In this document: positions 60,652 to 64,000 of the stretch, one piece after another
Numbering within the stretch: the stretch's first letter is position 1
How the letters are laid out: the number at the start of each line of letters is the position of its first letter
Assembly: GCA_016839245.1 (NCBI GenBank)
Contig: JAEOUN010000018.1
Coordinates: forward strand, 15,985-79,984
DNA: 64,000 bases
Origin: Candidatus Thorarchaeota archaeon
GTDB taxonomy: Archaea; Asgardarchaeota; Thorarchaeia; Thorarchaeales; Thorarchaeaceae
Direction: 5' to 3'
Notes under the pieces: model-generated
What the model saw: the letters and a program-made list of their open reading frames with translations, nothing else
Database searches by the model: none
Told to the model about the DNA's origin: nothing
Program-made: the position numbers and the translations under genes

Positions 60652-62502
60652 CTATTTCTGCCTGAGAAGGACGAATCCACCAACAAGAATGACAACAGCC
60701 GCACCAACAGCACCAGCAACGATTGCTAGTGTTGGATTGAAAGTTGGAACTTCTCCACCATCGGTTGTTGTGGTGGTTGTTGTGGTGGTTTCAGGACGCT
60801 CAGGTGCATAGTGGAATAGTGGATTCCATGTAATCTCGTAGAATTCACCTGCATCAAAGTCGGTGAATGTGAATGGCCCACAGTTAACGTTGGGCTCTTC
60901 ATCATCAAATACAGGATTCCATGTATTCCATCCATCAAACCCAATGTCTTTGAAGATATGGTAGGGTATGATAGTGTCATAAGCGAAGTTACTGAAATGC
61001 CAATAGGACTCAGTAGAGAATTCGATTATGGCTCTGTAGGTTGATTGAGCAAATGCACTGTATAGATCACCAAGATCTGAACCAGCAGGATTTCCATAGG
61101 TGAAGCTCTCGTACGCATATGTGAATGTATACGCAACATCTTCAGCTGTCAGTTTTACTCCATCGCTCCACGTAGCATTCTGAACGATATCTATCGTGAA
61201 ACGCGTATGCCCCAGCGGGACATCTGCGTTATCAGCGTGAGTTTCCTCTAACAGAGCTTCACAAAGATCAGGATATCGATCTAGATTAGGGTCAAAGGTG
61301 TACAGTGAAGGCCATAATTCCTCCAAGATAGCAGCTGCATAAGCAGAGTTGGTAGTATAGATATTGAAGCTGTCTGGTTCTTCACCAAGGGCAATGTTGA
61401 TTGTACCACCAAAGGTACCATCAAGCTTGTGAATTTTTCTCATTGTCCAAGGACCAGTGATGTATCTACCAGCGTCTTCAACATGACCAGTGTACTCATC
61501 ATTTCTGTAGCCTTGAAGGTATTCGTTCTCATAACATACAATTCTTGGACATTCGTAGAAGAGAATCTTCTGCATCTCTGCGCAAGCCTCGAAGACTTCC
61601 TCGTAGGTTGAACCATAGAGAAGCTGAGTTCTCAAAGCGTCATATGTTGAGTTTGCGAAGTTGGTTGGGTTCTGATATGGAACATCAGCGTACTCAGACC
61701 AATATTCGTAGGCAAGCCAGTCGATATCGTTGCTGTAGAAGTTTACAGCGTAGAAGATGATATCGTAATCACCGTGGCTGTCCAAGGTTGAAATGTATGC
61801 ATTGAAGTCTGTTGCTTGTCTGTCAGCATCAAAACCAAGGCGACGAAGGGCGTCAACACCAATCTGAGCGGTACCACCAGCAATCTCTTCTGATGCAGCA
61901 CCGTATTGAATGGTGATGTGGATTGGGTCACCATTGGGCATTGCACGGTATTCGCCAACAAAGTCGTAACCTGCTTCATCAAGCATGGTATTGCCAATTG
62001 CAGTCTGGTCAGTATAATAGTGCCAGGGGAATTGAGTCTCTACACACCATGTATTTGGTAGTGGTACAAGTGAGTCATGTTCCTCTGAGAAACCATCAAG
62101 GATTTCATCAGTAACTGCAGTTTTATCAAAAGCAAAAGCAAATGCTCTTCTCACAACAGAGTCAGCAAGGGCTCCATCTCCTCCATCACGACAGTTAATG
62201 GTAAAGTGACCATAACCATTTCGTATTGTTGAGAATACGGTGATATCGGGATCTGCCTCCAACTGGTCAACATAACTTGGATCGAAAAAGCTATTGTCCA
62301 TCTCGATCTGACCAGATTGGAGAGCCAGAATTCTCTGGTCTTGGTTAGCAATCACCTTGTACACAATCTTATCAACATATGGCCCTACACTTAGATCACT
62401 TGGAATGTCAGCGGCTACTGACAAAGCAGGTGATACTGCCATAAATAGAAAAGCTGCGGCTAAGGCGATAGCTACCGTTCGCTTAGTACGATTAGTAAGC
62501 AT
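60652..62502 (-). CDS. Peptide/dipeptide ABC transporter substrate-binding protein (SBP family 5)
   Basis: 616 residues. A cleavable signal peptide (basic KRTVAIALAAAFLFMAVSPALSV) starts the chain. The SBP_bac_5 pattern is seen in VVRRAFAFAFDKTAV, NTWCVETQ, FTIDIVQNATWSDGVKLTAEDVAYTF and IIPYHIF. The C-terminus has a Thr tract (TTTTTTTTT) then a single transmembrane anchor (IVAGAVGAAVVILVGGFVLL) and RQK, the archaeal way to tether the protein to the outer face of the membrane. Promoter GCTTTTATTG at ~62568 and AAGGAG precede ATG 62502. Its permease partners are split or damaged upstream (62728-64000). Confidence 0.9.
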   Translation of the reverse strand: MLTNRTKRTVAIALAAAFLFMAVSPALSVAADIPSDLSVGPYVDKIVYKVIANQDQRILALQSGQIEMDNSFFDPSYVDQLEADPDITVFSTIRNGYGHFTINCRDGGDGALADSVVRRAFAFAFDKTAVTDEILDGFSEEHDSLVPLPNTWCVETQFPWHYYTDQTAIGNTMLDEAGYDFVGEYRAMPNGDPIHITIQYGAASEEIAGGTAQIGVDALRRLGFDADRQATDFNAYISTLDSHGDYDIIFYAVNFYSNDIDWLAYEYWSEYADVPYQNPTNFANSTYDALRTQLLYGSTYEEVFEACAEMQKILFYECPRIVCYENEYLQGYRNDEYTGHVEDAGRYITGPWTMRKIHKLDGTFGGTINIALGEEPDSFNIYTTNSAYAAAILEELWPSLYTFDPNLDRYPDLCEALLEETHADNADVPLGHTRFTIDIVQNATWSDGVKLTAEDVAYTFTYAYESFTYGNPAGSDLGDLYSAFAQSTYRAIIEFSTESYWHFSNFAYDTIIPYHIFKDIGFDGWNTWNPVFDDEEPNVNCGPFTFTDFDAGEFYEITWNPLFHYAPERPETTTTTTTTTDGGEVPTFNPTLAIVAGAVGAAVVILVGGFVLLRQK

Positions 62503-62727
62503 ATTCTCTCTATCTCCTTTCCGTTCCGAGTCGAATTCGGATGAGCATCAAGCACTTGGGGGCAATAAAAGCGTTTTGTATTGAGAAGTCTATGTGTAAA
62601 TATGAACAACAATCGTAAACTATTCAAGTCTACATTGAATTAAAAAATAGAACATCGAAATAAAACGATACTCGGTACTAACACGGCGGATGAGTGTGCC
62701 TAAAAATATTAAAAAATGAATAGAAGC

Positions 62728-62928
62728 TCAGAGATTGAGTCTGAGTATGACTGGCAGCATATAGATGATTAAAAACGCCACTTCTGATCCCTTTTGTACA
62801 AAGGTACGAATTATCCTCGAATGTGCGGTACATATCGGCAACATTGCGTTCTTTAATCCGTGCTTGTATAGCACCTGGTTCTCGTCTAGGCCCTTGGCGC
62901 GTGCGGTCAGAATGTAGTCTTCGGTCAT
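62728..62928 (-). pseudogene. Remnant of a DppB/DppC-type ABC permease
   Basis: The first 34 codons read MTEDYILTARAKGLDENQVLYKHGLKNAMLPICT in two parts (MTEDYILTARAKG, then LDENQVLYKHGLKNAMLPICT), which is the conserved cytoplasmic 'EAA' loop of dipeptide permeases that contacts the ATPase. A full permease has ~300 residues with six helices; here no membrane segments precede the loop, and after it the sequence diverges (AHSRIIRTFVQ...) and ends at TGA 62728. It abuts the 285-residue gene by ATGA. The fragment is GC-richer than its surroundings. It looks like the debris of an insertion/deletion in the transporter operon. Confidence 0.7.
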
Positions 62929-63782
62929 GACGTCAATGTTTGTATCTCTCTGATTTTTCTTGAAATTTGAAAAATCCTGCGTTGTGCATCATCCTTGGGA
63001 ATGCCTTTTGCCATTCTACGAATATCTTGAGCTTGAATATACACCTTTGCTGTCCGGCCTTTAATTGAATAGGTATCTGGAAGGTCAAACCGAATCCAAA
63101 GTGGACCAAAGAACTCATGTTTTGATGTCTTGATATAATACGTATCATATATGAATCGAGCAACATCATTCTTTACCTTGCCCTCACCAAGCTTGCTAAT
63201 CTCCAAGTAATCAATAGAATGTAACCAATGTGCAGTCCTCCAAATTTTGGGGTATGCAAGACGATACCCAGTCTTAAATTCAAAGTCGCCTGGTCCTACC
63301 ACGAAAAGACGCTGGTCTGTCAGAAGCAGCATCCCAGATCTTCCTACACTCATGTCGTGAATAAATAACTCTATGCTATCATGATAGAGAGGTGTTTCCC
63401 CTGCTCTGAAGATGCCTGCCTGCGCCATTATTTCTGTCGTGATACTGAATAAGTGAGCTTTCATTGATTCATAGTAGAATGGGTCGACTTTGAATCCAGA
63501 TTCGATGGGAACATGATAGCCCGCTGCACCCCCAAGAGAGAGAATGTGGCAGAGATGGAGGATTGCCCATCCAGTGTCTCTACTCTTTTTAGTAAGAAGA
63601 CGTACAGCCAAATCTGTTAGAATATGTAGCTCCCCGTCATTGAACTCAACGGGTTGTTCCTTGAACCGTTTCACAAGAGTGAATATGTCCGGTTTTGGCG
63701 GCTTAAGTGTAGCTTTTGATGGAGGCGATATATACCATTCGAATACACGCACAATGGTTTCGAACAAACTCTCTTGAGTCAT
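62925..63782 (-). CDS. Protein with PH/GRAM-like domain, unknown
   Basis: 285 residues. The first ~120 residues are helical (FETIVRVFEWYISPP, LHILTDLAVRLLTKK, SRDTGWAILHLCHILSLGG). Then come VGRSGMLLLTDQRLFVVGPG (~140-165), an edge-strand pair like that of bacterial PH and GRAM domains, then FEFKTGYRLAYPKIW and LHSIDYLEISKLGE. The C-terminus is basic (RRMAKGIPKDDAQRR). The related protein at 30396 has the same 'LTxxRL' element. It sits inside a damaged ABC transporter operon, so it may have arrived by recombination. Function unknown. Confidence 0.55.
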   Translation of the reverse strand: MTQESLFETIVRVFEWYISPPSKATLKPPKPDIFTLVKRFKEQPVEFNDGELHILTDLAVRLLTKKSRDTGWAILHLCHILSLGGAAGYHVPIESGFKVDPFYYESMKAHLFSITTEIMAQAGIFRAGETPLYHDSIELFIHDMSVGRSGMLLLTDQRLFVVGPGDFEFKTGYRLAYPKIWRTAHWLHSIDYLEISKLGEGKVKNDVARFIYDTYYIKTSKHEFFGPLWIRFDLPDTYSIKGRTAKVYIQAQDIRRMAKGIPKDDAQRRIFQISRKIREIQTLTS

Positions 63783-63899
63783 TGTTATGGCTCCATCATC
63801 GCTCTTCCAATGATTGTAGCATGTTGCTAAGTAGTTATGGTTAATCCCAAAACAATCATCACAGCCTGCTGATGGACTGGTTTTTCATATAGTTTAGTT

Positions 63900-63933
63900 A
63901 AAAATAGAGAGAAGGTAGAATATCTCTCTACCT
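63900..63933 (-). terminator. Terminator after the partial permease gene
   Basis: AGGTAGA (63913-63919) and TCTACCT (63927-63933) pair over 7 bp with a 7-nt loop. On the minus strand a C/T stretch and TTTTT (complement of 63900-63904) follow, 27 bp after the stop at 63960. Confidence 0.6.
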
Positions 63934-63959
63934 CCATTTTATCCTTTTATCTATTCAGA

Positions 63960-64000
63960 CTACCCGTACTTGATTCGGGGATCTAGAACTCCGTACAGCA
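63960..64000 (-). CDS. ABC dipeptide permease (DppB/DppC type), C-terminal end only
   Basis: The last codons before TAG 63962-63960 read LYGVLDPRIKYG. 'DPR[IV][RK]Y' right at the end is the standard C-terminus of dipeptide/oligopeptide permeases of the DppB/DppC family. The rest of the gene lies beyond base 64,000. It is in the same orientation as the permease remnant and the binding protein, so these are pieces of one peptide transporter locus. Confidence 0.7.
   Translation of the reverse strand, partial: LYGVLDPRIKYG

Noticed and set aside
1..64000. tRNA and rRNA genes
   Set aside because: I searched the intergenic sequence by eye for GGTTCGAAT-type T-loops and acceptor stems and for 16S/23S/5S signatures and saw none. 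Absence is not proof.

Overview
The window (about 40% GC, genes tightly packed on both strands) is chromosomal DNA of an archaeon, and the gene content points to an Asgard archaeon. It has an archaeal/eukaryotic-type glutamyl-tRNA synthetase, eS25, AlaX, a WecB-type epimerase, a PP-loop ATPase with a KH-like domain, a minimal histone-fold protein, TATA-box promoters and a C/D-box sRNA. Alongside these are eukaryote-like trafficking genes: an ESCRT-II EAP30-domain protein, an Snf7-like ESCRT-III protein, a longin-small GTPase fusion and a presenilin/SPP-like protease. Thorarchaeia is a plausible home, but the sequence alone does not settle the lineage.

Layout. 1-2,014: end of a hydantoinase/oxoprolinase operon. 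2,004-5,859: GltX, a zinc/acidic-tail protein and a membrane hydrolase-like protein. 5,913-11,444: a divergent trafficking-type locus with an ESCRT-II fusion protein on one side and a zinc-finger protein, a longin/winged-helix protein, a longin-GTPase and a coiled-coil protein on the other. 11,576-18,404: eS25 with a 45-bp-repeat tail and an apparent ATT start, a zincin, a sugar nucleotidyltransferase, AlaX, LarB, an M20 peptidase, a C/D-box sRNA and a 56-aa gene. 19,013-21,894: two tandem aldolase (DapA-like)-Fae fusions, with cutA divergent. 22,325-27,438: two very large unknown proteins in one operon. 27,527-31,406: an MBL hydrolase, a PP-loop/KH ATPase, a GIY-YIG protein, a small barrel-like protein and a PH-like/zinc-ribbon protein. 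31,419-45,367: metabolism (AOR plus ferredoxin, BCAT, GDH, PRPP synthetase, nucleoside phosphorylase, WecB, SurE, a HypE-like protein) and a 56-aa histone-fold gene. 45,545-48,219: a ChlD/ChlI-like pair. 48,341-53,892: threonine synthase, a cation exchanger, a SerB-like phosphatase, ESCRT-III, an IMPase and a Mrp/NBP35 ATPase. 54,440-55,310: an 870-bp gene-free region holding three related inverted-repeat elements. 55,311-60,501: hydrolases, PGI/PMI and the presenilin-like protease. 60,652-64,000: a peptide ABC binding protein, a permease remnant, a PH-like protein and the end of another permease.

The strongest candidates for undescribed biology are these. (a) The three stem-loop elements at 54,594-55,221, with matching TATA/TTAG promoter spacing and C/U-rich loops resembling the 16S anti-Shine-Dalgarno. 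(b) The paired aldolase-Fae fusions, one of which lost the catalytic Fae histidine. (c) The ESCRT-II protein, which has a long N-terminal coiled-coil and Ig-like extension and a divergent longin-GTPase operon. (d) The two-gene operon of 816- and 885-residue unknown proteins. All functional statements rest on reading motifs; no database search was run.
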